Assembly (NCBI GenBank): GCA_023138875.1 | Contig: JAGLOO010000040.1 | Span: 1 to 64,000 of the forward strand | From: Bacteroidales bacterium | Lineage (GTDB): Bacteria; Bacteroidota; Bacteroidia; Bacteroidales; GCA-2748055 | Direction: 5' to 3' | Length of the DNA stretch: 64,000 nt | Position numbers and translations under genes: made by a program | The notes under the pieces: generated by a model | Databases searched by the model: none | The model's input: only the letters and a program-made list of their open reading frames with translations | What the model was told of the DNA's origin: nothing | In this document: piece by piece, positions 38,206 to 46,896 of the stretch | How the letters are laid out: every line of letters begins with the position of its first letter | How positions within the stretch are numbered: the first letter of the stretch is position 1

Positions 38206-39474
38206 ATGAAGACAAAAGCAGTAAGATTATACGGAAAGAAAGACTTGAGAATCGAAGAATTTGAATTGCCTGTTTTAGGCAAAGATGAAATACTTGCAAA
38301 GGTAGTTAGTGACAGTTTGTGCATGTCTTCTTATAAAGCCGCCGTCCAGGGGACCGACCATAAGCGAATACCTGATGATGTAGTTGATAATCCGGTGATC
38401 ATCGGACATGAATTTGCTGGTGAAATTGTAGAGGTAGGAGCAAAGTGGCAGGCCCAGTTCAAACCGGGTGATAAATTTGCCATACAGCCTGCGCTGAATT
38501 ATGAAGACGGACCGGTGGGTGTTTTGAGTGCTCCGGGTTATTCTTACCGTTTCCTGGGTGGGGATGCCACCTATGTGGTCATTCCCAATGAAGTGATGGA
38601 GTTGGGATGTCTTCTTACTTATAATGGACCTGGATATTTCCCTGCCTCCATGGCGGAACCCCTATCCTGTGTAATCGGTGCCATGCATGCCAATTACCAT
38701 ATCAAACCAGGGACCTATGTCCATGACATGGAGATTGTGGAAGGTGGAAAACTGGCCATTCTTGCCGGTGTGGGACCCATGGGGCTGGCTGCCATCAATT
38801 ATGTGATCCATCGTGAGGATCACAAACCCTCCCTTATGGTGGTAACGGATATTGACCAGGAACGGCTGGATCGGGCAGCACACCTTTACTCACCCGAACT
38901 TGCGAAAAGTCGGGGGATCGATCTCCGCTACGTCAATACATCCCGATTGAAGGACCCTGTTGCACATATAAAGAACCTGACCGGAGGAGATGGATACAAT
39001 GATGTTTTTGTATTTGCGCCTGTGAGCCAGGTGATTGAGCAGGCCGATCAGCTCCTGGCATTTGATGGTTGCCTGAACTTCTTTGCTGGTCCTGCAGATC
39101 CTAAGTTCAGTGCCAAGTTGAACTTCTATAATATCCATTACGCTTTTACACACATTGTGGGTACCAGCGGAGGTAATACTGATGATATTAAAGAATCGTT
39201 GAAAATGATGGAAAACGGACTGGATGCTTCAGGCCTGATTACCCATATCGGTGGACTGAATGCCGTGCCGGAGGCTACCCTTAACCTGCCAAACATACCC
39301 GGGGGCAAGAAGCTGATCTATACCCACATGGACATGCCTCTTACTGCCATTTCCGATTTTAGAAAACTGGATGAGAATAATCCGCTGTTCAGTGACATAG
39401 CCGATATCTGTGACCGCAACGACGGATTGTGGTCTGTGGAGGCAGAGGAGCTGCTTCTCAAGTCATTCTGCTGA
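38206..39474 (+). CDS. SorE-like (L-sorbose-1-phosphate reductase-type) Zn alcohol dehydrogenase family protein
   Basis: MKTKAVRLYGKKDLRIEEFELPVLGKDEILAKVVSDSLCMSSYKAAVQGTDHKRIPDDV, IIGHEFAGEIVEVGAKW. Confidence 0.8.
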   Translation: MKTKAVRLYGKKDLRIEEFELPVLGKDEILAKVVSDSLCMSSYKAAVQGTDHKRIPDDVVDNPVIIGHEFAGEIVEVGAKWQAQFKPGDKFAIQPALNYEDGPVGVLSAPGYSYRFLGGDATYVVIPNEVMELGCLLTYNGPGYFPASMAEPLSCVIGAMHANYHIKPGTYVHDMEIVEGGKLAILAGVGPMGLAAINYVIHREDHKPSLMVVTDIDQERLDRAAHLYSPELAKSRGIDLRYVNTSRLKDPVAHIKNLTGGDGYNDVFVFAPVSQVIEQADQLLAFDGCLNFFAGPADPKFSAKLNFYNIHYAFTHIVGTSGGNTDDIKESLKMMENGLDASGLITHIGGLNAVPEATLNLPNIPGGKKLIYTHMDMPLTAISDFRKLDENNPLFSDIADICDRNDGLWSVEAEELLLKSFC

Positions 39475-39738
39475 TTGATTTACTGCATGGATGGCACGGG
39501 CATTTTTAATGACCAGTATTTCTTCGGATTCAGGATCCTTGATTATCACAGGGTACTGCCTGCACCGAATATGACAATGCTTTGATCAGCCATTGATCAA
39601 AGTTATCACCACAACCGATCGTGTACGAATATATGGTATTGACATAAATGTTTGTTTTGTACATAAAATTATGGATTCTTTACATTTTACAATACATCTT
39701 TCTTTTTTATATTGTATTCGAAATCCAAAATAGGACCT

Positions 39739-41208
39739 ATGAGTACGTACAAGGGAAGTTTTACATGCATCGCTGTGGATATGGGAGCCGGAAGTATCCG
39801 GATCATGCTTGGGGTGATCGATGAAGGGGGGATCTCCTATGAAGAGATCCACAGGATCACTAATGAGATAGTGGACCACGAGGGGCATGAGAGGTGGGAT
39901 ATGGGGAGAATGATCCGGGAAATCAGGACCGGGATCTCCATGGCCATTGAAGTATCCCGGAACACCCCTCAAAGCATTGGCGTAGATTCGTGGGGTGTGG
40001 ATTTTGTGCTGCTGGATGAAAAAGGGGAACTTGTGGAGTTGCCTGTAGCCTACCGGGACAGCCGTACGGAAGGAATGCAGGAGCAATGGGGAACAGGGAT
40101 GTCTGCAATGGAGACCTTTCAGCGAACAGGCATAAACTTCTACATTTTTAACACCCTTTACCAGCTTCTCTCCATCCGGGATTCGGAAAAGCTGAGGAGA
40201 AGTTCTAAGATTCTCTTTATGCCCTGTTATATCAATTACCTGTTAACGGGAGAGGCAAAGAATGAACTCACCATCTCATCCACATCACAGATGCTGGGTG
40301 TTGAAGGAGCAGCCTGGGAAGAAAGGGTCCTTGATTTACTTCATCTGGAGTATCAGAAACTGGGTGATGTGATATTTCCCGGGACAAAACTTGGCAGGGT
40401 GACCCTTCCGGAGACTGAAGGAATACACATGGAAAGTGTTGCGGTATGCGGACACGATACAGCCTGTGTTGTTGCTGCTATTCCTGTTGAAGACCAAAAC
40501 TTTGCCTATATCTCATCGGGAACATGGTGCATTGTGGGTGTTGAATCTGACAGACCCCTGATCAGTGAAAAGGCCCAGCATCTGGGGTTTACCAACGAAA
40601 GAGGGTATGGCAATAGCTACAGAACCCTGAAAAATATCGTGGGACTCTGGTTGCTGCAGGGTTTGAAAAAAAGCCTTCCGGAAGGGACCACATATGCAGA
40701 TATGGAACAGATGACCAAAGAAGAAGTGAAATCAGTGCAGATAATCGATCCTGATGATCCGTCGTTCTATAACCCTGAGGAGATGAAGGTTGCATTTGAT
40801 GCCTATTTCCATAAAACAGGACAACCGATGCCCGAATCATTCAGTGGTTATATCAAATGTGCATATGACAGCCTCTGTTTCTCCTTCAGATTCTATATTG
40901 AGCAGATGGAGCAGCTATCGGGAAGAAGCATTGAGGTATTGCACGTTGTGGGAGGGGGGAGCCAGTCTGATTATCTGAACCAGCGGATCGCCACGATCTG
41001 CGGGAGGAAGGTAATCTCAGGTCCGGTTGAAGGCGCAACCATTGGAAACATCCTGATTCAGGCCATCGCCATGGGCAAAATGGAAAGCCTGGATGAAGGA
41101 AGGAAACTGGTGAAGCGTTCATTTCCCGGTAATACTTACCTGGCAGGGAAGGAACTACCGGGAGCGGAAGATCGATATGAAAAATTCTTAACCTTGAAAA
41201 CTAAATAA
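39739..41208 (+). CDS. rhaB: Rhamnulokinase
   Basis: FTCIAVDMGAGSIRIMLGVID, IGVDSWGVDFVLLDEKGELVELPVAYRDSRT, FQRTGINFYIFNTLYQLLS, YISSGTWCIVGVE, VVGGGSQSDYLNQ. Confidence 0.92.
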   Translation: MSTYKGSFTCIAVDMGAGSIRIMLGVIDEGGISYEEIHRITNEIVDHEGHERWDMGRMIREIRTGISMAIEVSRNTPQSIGVDSWGVDFVLLDEKGELVELPVAYRDSRTEGMQEQWGTGMSAMETFQRTGINFYIFNTLYQLLSIRDSEKLRRSSKILFMPCYINYLLTGEAKNELTISSTSQMLGVEGAAWEERVLDLLHLEYQKLGDVIFPGTKLGRVTLPETEGIHMESVAVCGHDTACVVAAIPVEDQNFAYISSGTWCIVGVESDRPLISEKAQHLGFTNERGYGNSYRTLKNIVGLWLLQGLKKSLPEGTTYADMEQMTKEEVKSVQIIDPDDPSFYNPEEMKVAFDAYFHKTGQPMPESFSGYIKCAYDSLCFSFRFYIEQMEQLSGRSIEVLHVVGGGSQSDYLNQRIATICGRKVISGPVEGATIGNILIQAIAMGKMESLDEGRKLVKRSFPGNTYLAGKELPGAEDRYEKFLTLKTK

Positions 41209-41403
41209 AGACCAATAGGGGCTCAATAGGTCTTATGGAGCAATGATCATAAAATCAGCAATGGACAGGAATCATGCCCTTTGGACCCTTGATATAAGGA
41301 TCACAAGCCGGCTTAATAAGAAGTTCCTATACCAATAAATACCTCCGCTATTCAGTCTCGTTGATAAAAATATCCAGCCTTGGTGCATCCCAGTCATTGA
41401 AGC

Positions 41404-41425
41404 TCCTCGCCGCAAGCAGCGGGGA
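41404..41425. repeat. REP-like GC-rich hairpin (TCCTCGCCGC-AA-GCAGCGGGGA)
   Basis: 10-bp arms pairing with two G-U wobbles; AT-rich surroundings in an otherwise unexplained intergenic region. Confidence 0.4.
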
Positions 41426-41743
41426 ACCGAGTTTTTACAAGCTAGGCGAAGCCAATCTTCGATCCTTTTTATTGTTTATTTTTATTGCACTCGCAGGATT
41501 CAATGGAGAATGCTTCTCTTTCTTCCTTAGGCAGGCTCAACCAATGGTCATAATCAAAATTTTAAGCACTTATTTCATTGAAAAATCAGATATTTATGTC
41601 AAAGTTTAATGAACCATTGTTTGAGGGACATAATTTTATTTCAGAAGCATCCTGCTAAACAATTATGTTTTCTACTTTACAGATGCATCATTGTGAACAT
41701 ATTATCTATCTATGTATCCATACCAATCAAAAATCTATCTTGA

Positions 41744-42988
41744 ATGAACTCCCGAGAGCGTGTACTGGCAGCCTTGAATCATACTGAACCTGACAGGATA
41801 CCGGTGGACCTGGGGGGGCACCGGTCTTCAGGCATTTCAGCCATTGCCTACCACCATTTGCGCAAACACCTTGGTCTTGCAGAGAAGCCCGTGAGGGTAT
41901 ATGATATGGTGCAGCAACTGGCCATCATCGATGAGGATGTTCTTGATCTGTTCGGGGTCGATACGGCGGAAATGGGACGTGGATTCCTGCTGGATGATGC
42001 TGACTGGAAACCATGGACCCTTCCGGATGGAACACCCTGTGAAATTCCATATTATACCAATCTGGAAAAAAAGGGAGATGACTGGCTGATTCTGGATGCT
42101 GATGACAACGAGGTGGGTATTCTAAAGAGAGGGAGCCTCTATTTTGAGCAGACCCGTTTCCCCCTCGTGGAACGGGGTATTGAGAATGATGATTTCGAAG
42201 ATCTTGAGGAGATGCTCGGTCGGCAAATGTGGAGTGCTGTGGTACATCCGGGTGCCCACCTGGCCATGGATGTGGAGGGATTAAGCGAGATGGCCAATAA
42301 GGCAAAGGCATTCAGGGAATCCACGGACCGGGCCATCGTAGGCCTTTTTGGAGGCAATATGTTTGAATTGCCCCAGATGCTTTACAGGATGGATCATTAT
42401 CTCCTGGCTACCGGTATGTATCCCGACAAAGTACTGGAGCTGTCCGAAAAGCTATCCCAAATACACCTGAATAACCTGGAAAAGTGGTTGTCTGCAGTGG
42501 GGCCTTATATTGATGTTATCTTATTCGGTGACGACCTGGGTGGACAGCAGGGACCATTGATCAGCCCTGATGCTTACAGGGAGTTCTATAAGCCCTATCA
42601 CAAAAAGCTCTGGGGCAGGGCCAAAGAGCTCGCCGATGTGAAGGTGCAGCTTCACTGCTGCGGAGGCATCTATGAACTGCTGGATGATTTGATTGAAGCA
42701 GGGTTGGATGCCGTGAATCCTGTGCAGATTTCCTGCCGGGGGATGGATCCGGCCCGCCTGAAAGCAAAGTTTGGAGAGAGGATTACATTCTGGGGTGGGG
42801 GGTGTGATACCCAGCATATCCTGCCTATGGCAGGTCCAGACGAAGTCAGGGAGCATGTTCGGGAGCTGATTTCCATTTTCAGCCCCGGCGGAGGATTTAT
42901 TTTCCAGCAGGTGCATAACATCCTGGCCAATGTACCTCCTGAAAATGTGGTGGCCATGCTGGAAGCCATCAATAGCACCCGGTCATAA
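41744..42988 (+). CDS. Uroporphyrinogen decarboxylase/MtaA-superfamily protein
   Basis: MNSRERVLAALNHTEPDRIPVDLGGHRSSGISAIAYHHLRKHLGL, VKVQLHCCGGIYELLDDLIEAGLDAVNPVQ, NILANVPPENVVAMLEA. Confidence 0.9.
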   Translation: MNSRERVLAALNHTEPDRIPVDLGGHRSSGISAIAYHHLRKHLGLAEKPVRVYDMVQQLAIIDEDVLDLFGVDTAEMGRGFLLDDADWKPWTLPDGTPCEIPYYTNLEKKGDDWLILDADDNEVGILKRGSLYFEQTRFPLVERGIENDDFEDLEEMLGRQMWSAVVHPGAHLAMDVEGLSEMANKAKAFRESTDRAIVGLFGGNMFELPQMLYRMDHYLLATGMYPDKVLELSEKLSQIHLNNLEKWLSAVGPYIDVILFGDDLGGQQGPLISPDAYREFYKPYHKKLWGRAKELADVKVQLHCCGGIYELLDDLIEAGLDAVNPVQISCRGMDPARLKAKFGERITFWGGGCDTQHILPMAGPDEVREHVRELISIFSPGGGFIFQQVHNILANVPPENVVAMLEAINSTRS

Positions 42989-43036
42989 GTCAGAAATCAC
43001 TATTTTTGAAGAACCAACTATAAACTCAAACAAACC

Positions 43037-44371
43037 ATGAAACTTATCACAACTAAATCCATTTTTATTATTCTTATTGCTGGCTTTCTCAGCATCAATT
43101 CATTTGCACAGGAAGGCTATGTGCCTACCTCAGAAAACCTGGAGAACCGTGAATGGTTCCAGGATGCCAAGTATGGCCTATTTGTTCACTGGGGTGTCTA
43201 CTCCATTATGGGTGGTGGCGGTGACGAGGGCATTGCCGAGTGGATTATGGAAAGGAAGAATATTCCCATCGTGCAGTATGAAAAACTGCCTGGATTTTTC
43301 AATCCTGTTGATTTTGATCCGGCCCAGTGGGTCTCCATGGTCAAGAAGGCCGGGATGAAATACATCACCATCACCAGCAAGCACCATGACGGTTTTGCCA
43401 TGTATGATTCAAAAATCAGCGACTATAACATTGTGGATGCCACACCCTATGGTAAAGATGTGATTGGAATGTTGAAGGAGGAGTGTGATAAGCAGGGTGT
43501 GAAGCTGTTTTTCTACCATTCCCAGCTGGACTGGCACCACCCGGATTATTATCCTATTGGCAGGACCGGGAAGGAGATTAAAGGAAGGACCGATTCGGGT
43601 GACTGGAATGCCTATATCGATTATATGAATGTCCAGCTTACCGAATTGCTCACCCAATATGGAGAGATCGGCGGGATCTGGTTTGACGGTATGTGGGACA
43701 AGCCTGATGCAGAGTGGAGACTGGGGGAAACTTATTCCCTGATCCATGAACTGCAGCCGGGTGCGTTGATTGGAAGCAACCACCATAAGATGCCATATCC
43801 CGGGGAGGATTTCATGATGTTTGAAAGGGACCTGCCCGGAGAGAATTCCATGGGCTTCAACAATACCGGAATTTCTGAGGATGTGCCATTGGAAATGTGT
43901 GAGACCATGAATGGTTCCTGGGGATTTAATATCATCGACCAGAACTACAAGTCGGTAAAAACACTGATCTATACCATGGTGCGGGCTGCCGGATATGGAG
44001 CCAACTTCTTGCTGAATACCGGTCCAATGCCCAACGGGAAGATCCAGCCGGAAAATGTGGACACGCTGATGGCCATCGGCCAGTGGCTTGAAACATACGG
44101 AGAGTCTGTATATGGAACGCGCTCAGGCCCGGTGAAACCGGCAGAGTGGGGGAGCACCACTCAAAAGGGCAATACGGTGTATGTTCATATACTGAACCAT
44201 GGGGGAGATACTATTGAGATCCCTGGATTTCAACCGAAATTGAAATCAGCTCTTTTCTTTGATGACAAATCAGAAGTAGACATTAAAAAAACTAAAGATG
44301 GGTTGATGATTTTAGTTCCGAAAGAGAAGCTGAAACCTGTGGACACGGTGATCGAGTTGCAACTTAAGTAA
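43037..44371 (+). CDS. GH29 alpha-L-fucosidase, secreted
   Basis: WFQDAKYGLFVHWGVYSIMGGG, YITITSKHHDGFAMYDSKISDYNIVDATPYGKDVIGML, IGGIWFDGMWDKPDAEWRL. Confidence 0.95.
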   Translation: MKLITTKSIFIILIAGFLSINSFAQEGYVPTSENLENREWFQDAKYGLFVHWGVYSIMGGGGDEGIAEWIMERKNIPIVQYEKLPGFFNPVDFDPAQWVSMVKKAGMKYITITSKHHDGFAMYDSKISDYNIVDATPYGKDVIGMLKEECDKQGVKLFFYHSQLDWHHPDYYPIGRTGKEIKGRTDSGDWNAYIDYMNVQLTELLTQYGEIGGIWFDGMWDKPDAEWRLGETYSLIHELQPGALIGSNHHKMPYPGEDFMMFERDLPGENSMGFNNTGISEDVPLEMCETMNGSWGFNIIDQNYKSVKTLIYTMVRAAGYGANFLLNTGPMPNGKIQPENVDTLMAIGQWLETYGESVYGTRSGPVKPAEWGSTTQKGNTVYVHILNHGGDTIEIPGFQPKLKSALFFDDKSEVDIKKTKDGLMILVPKEKLKPVDTVIELQLK

Positions 44372-44454
44372 TTATAATATATCAGATTACGAATGTTATT
44401 GAGTAATTTGCATTCCCAATCATTCAATGAAATAACCAGTAAAGAAGACAGAGT

Positions 44455-45705
44455 ATGAATTCCAGAGACAATCTCCTGAAGACCCTTAATCATGAACAGC
44501 CCGAGCGGGTGGTGGTGGATTTTGGTGCAACGCCTGTAACCGGTATCCATGTGCTGATGGTAGAAAAACTGAGGGAGCATTTTGGACTTGAAAAGAAACC
44601 GGTAAAGGTCACAGAACCTTACCAGATGCTCGGTGAAGTTGAAGATGACCTGGTTGAGGCCATGGGTGTGGATGTGATCGGGATATCACCACCATCCAAT
44701 ATGTTTGGACAGCTGCAGGATAACTGGAAAAGTTACCGCACCAGATGGGGCCAGGAGGTTTTGGTCGCGGGTGAGTTTAATACTACGGTGGATGAAAACG
44801 GAGACACCCTCATGTTTCCCCAGGGGGATACCTCAGTGGCTCCCAGTGCAAAAATGCCAAAGGAGGCCTATTTTTTTGATGCGGTGAACCGTCAGGGCAT
44901 GATTGATGATTCCAATCTCAATCCGGCGGATAACCTGGAGGAGTTTTCGCTCATCAGCGAAGAAGATGTGCGTTACTGGAAAAATGAAGTCGCGAGGACT
45001 GCTGTGAAAGGAAAAGGATTGATCGCCAACTTTGGAGGGACGGCCCTCGGTGATATTGCCCTGGTACCCGGATTGAACCTGAAACATCCCAGAGGGATCC
45101 GTGATGTGGCCGACTGGTACATGTCCACCCTCATGCGCTCGGATTACCTGCATCAGATCTTTGAGAAGCAGACCGATATTGCCCTGGAGAACCTGAAAAA
45201 GGCATCAGAGGCGACAGGCAACAGCGTGGATGCTGTTTTTATCTGTGGGACCGATTTTGGTACCCAGGATTCATCCTTCTGTTCCCTCGAGACTTTCCAC
45301 GAGCTGTATACTCCCTATTATAAAAAGATCAACAACTGGATCCATGAAAACACCCGGTGGAAAACCTTTAAACACAGCTGCGGAGCGGTAGAACCTTTCA
45401 TGGAAAGCTTTATCGAGGCTGGTTTTGATATCATTAATCCTGTTCAGATCAATGCAGCAGGAATGAACCCCGTGTTGCTGAAGGAAAAGTATGGTGATCG
45501 TTTAACTTTCTGGGGTGGGGGAGTGGATACCCAGAAGGTGCTTCCTTTTGGCAGTGAGGAGGAGGTGAAAGCACATGTAATGAGAGAGTGTGAGATCTTT
45601 GCTCCGGGAGGTGGATTTGTATTCAACACGGTCCATAACATACAGGCCAATGTGCCGGTGCAGAATGTGGTAGCCATGTTAGAGACTATCAGGCAGTTCG
45701 GCTGA
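44455..45705 (+). CDS. Uroporphyrinogen decarboxylase/MtaA-superfamily protein
   Basis: MNSRDNLLKTLNHEQPERVVVDFGATPVTGIHVLMVEKLREHFGL, KTFKHSCGAVEPFMESFIEAGFDIINPVQ, HNIQANVPVQNVVAMLETI. Confidence 0.9.
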   Translation: MNSRDNLLKTLNHEQPERVVVDFGATPVTGIHVLMVEKLREHFGLEKKPVKVTEPYQMLGEVEDDLVEAMGVDVIGISPPSNMFGQLQDNWKSYRTRWGQEVLVAGEFNTTVDENGDTLMFPQGDTSVAPSAKMPKEAYFFDAVNRQGMIDDSNLNPADNLEEFSLISEEDVRYWKNEVARTAVKGKGLIANFGGTALGDIALVPGLNLKHPRGIRDVADWYMSTLMRSDYLHQIFEKQTDIALENLKKASEATGNSVDAVFICGTDFGTQDSSFCSLETFHELYTPYYKKINNWIHENTRWKTFKHSCGAVEPFMESFIEAGFDIINPVQINAAGMNPVLLKEKYGDRLTFWGGGVDTQKVLPFGSEEEVKAHVMRECEIFAPGGGFVFNTVHNIQANVPVQNVVAMLETIRQFG

Positions 45706-45783
45706 TCCGTGATTACCTTTATTTGCGAAGCGTGTTATTAATTTGCATTTGTATGAAAATTGGATTATTTTTATGCAATATAA

Positions 45784-45801
45784 TGTCCATACATATGGAC
45801 A
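45784..45801. promoter_or_regulatory. Near-perfect palindromic operator TGTCCATACATATGGACA
   Basis: 8-bp arms TGTCCATA/TATGGACA around CA; variants at 56732..56749 and 63959..63976. Confidence 0.7.
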
Positions 45802-45832
45802 TATAAGAATTAACCATTAACACTATAATTCT

Positions 45833-46714
45833 ATGAAAAAATCAAACTTCCTTCTCATTTTTATTGCAATCATTGCTGTTGGCCTGACGCTTGTTACAAA
45901 CTCTTGCGACAAAGAGAAAGAAAGGGTCACCACAACAATTGCTCTTGATAAGACAGAAACCGGTCCACACGACATTGGTGAAACTGTGACAGCCACTGTT
46001 ACTATTGTGGCAGAAGATGTCGCATCTTTAGTATATTACAAAGTGGTGGACCAGGTAAAATCTGATCCGGTTGATGTGACTTCGGGTTTAACCCAGTCAG
46101 GCACTACCTACACCTATGATTTCTCCTATGAACTGAAGCTGGGTGATGATTTGGGTACTCTTGGATTTGAATTCGAGGTTACAGATGACCTGGATGTAAT
46201 GAAGTTTGCAGCTATTCTTGTTACAACCAACTTATCTGTTCAGGGTATGTTCGTTAAATTCGACTGGAAAATTACTGAAGAGGAATGGCTGGGAGAGAGT
46301 GTTCTCGCTTCCCATGATGCTGCAAAAATTTTCAGGTTCAGTGACGATGGTACCTACGAGGTGGATCTGAGTCCCGAATATGCAGCTTATGCACATCATT
46401 TCTGTTACTGGGTTTATAAGGAGACACCCGATAACGGCGATACACTGGCAGAATTAAGGATGATCAGGAGGCTTTTATCCGGTGAAACAGGATTGGACGA
46501 GAATTACGACTTCAGGATCACCTCGGCCAATGAGTCAGAAATGACCATGTACTGGGATCTGGCATTCTGGGGATTGCTTGATATCAAGCGGACATTCAAG
46601 AGCCAGGCTAAAGGTGCGTTCCAGCCTTACGGAACCCAGGCTTATGCAGATAGCGTAGCATTGCTCACTGTTCTGGATTGTTCCAATATTGATGATGGAT
46701 TGCTCGAATGGTAA
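45833..46714 (+). CDS. Uncharacterised lipoprotein upstream of SusC/D
   Basis: Lipobox LVTNSCDKE; beta-rich domain; no family recognised. Confidence 0.7.
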   Translation: MKKSNFLLIFIAIIAVGLTLVTNSCDKEKERVTTTIALDKTETGPHDIGETVTATVTIVAEDVASLVYYKVVDQVKSDPVDVTSGLTQSGTTYTYDFSYELKLGDDLGTLGFEFEVTDDLDVMKFAAILVTTNLSVQGMFVKFDWKITEEEWLGESVLASHDAAKIFRFSDDGTYEVDLSPEYAAYAHHFCYWVYKETPDNGDTLAELRMIRRLLSGETGLDENYDFRITSANESEMTMYWDLAFWGLLDIKRTFKSQAKGAFQPYGTQAYADSVALLTVLDCSNIDDGLLEW

Positions 46715-46760
46715 CAGGGCAGCTGTACCTGTCAATTAAGTAGATAAGCATTCATAGATA

Positions 46761-46806
46761 AGGCATCCTGGAGATTCAGAATACTTATTTCCGGGATGCC
46801 TTTCTT
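46761..46806 (+). terminator. Rho-independent-like terminator
   Basis: AGGCATCCTGGA ... TCCGGGATGCCT 12-bp stem (one G-U) followed by TTCTT. Confidence 0.65.
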
Positions 46807-46896
46807 GCGCCTGGCGCTATTTCCTCATGCCACCCAACCAGATAGGAAGGGGCTGAAAATATTATCAAGTCACTTTTCAATGTAATCCTAAACTCA

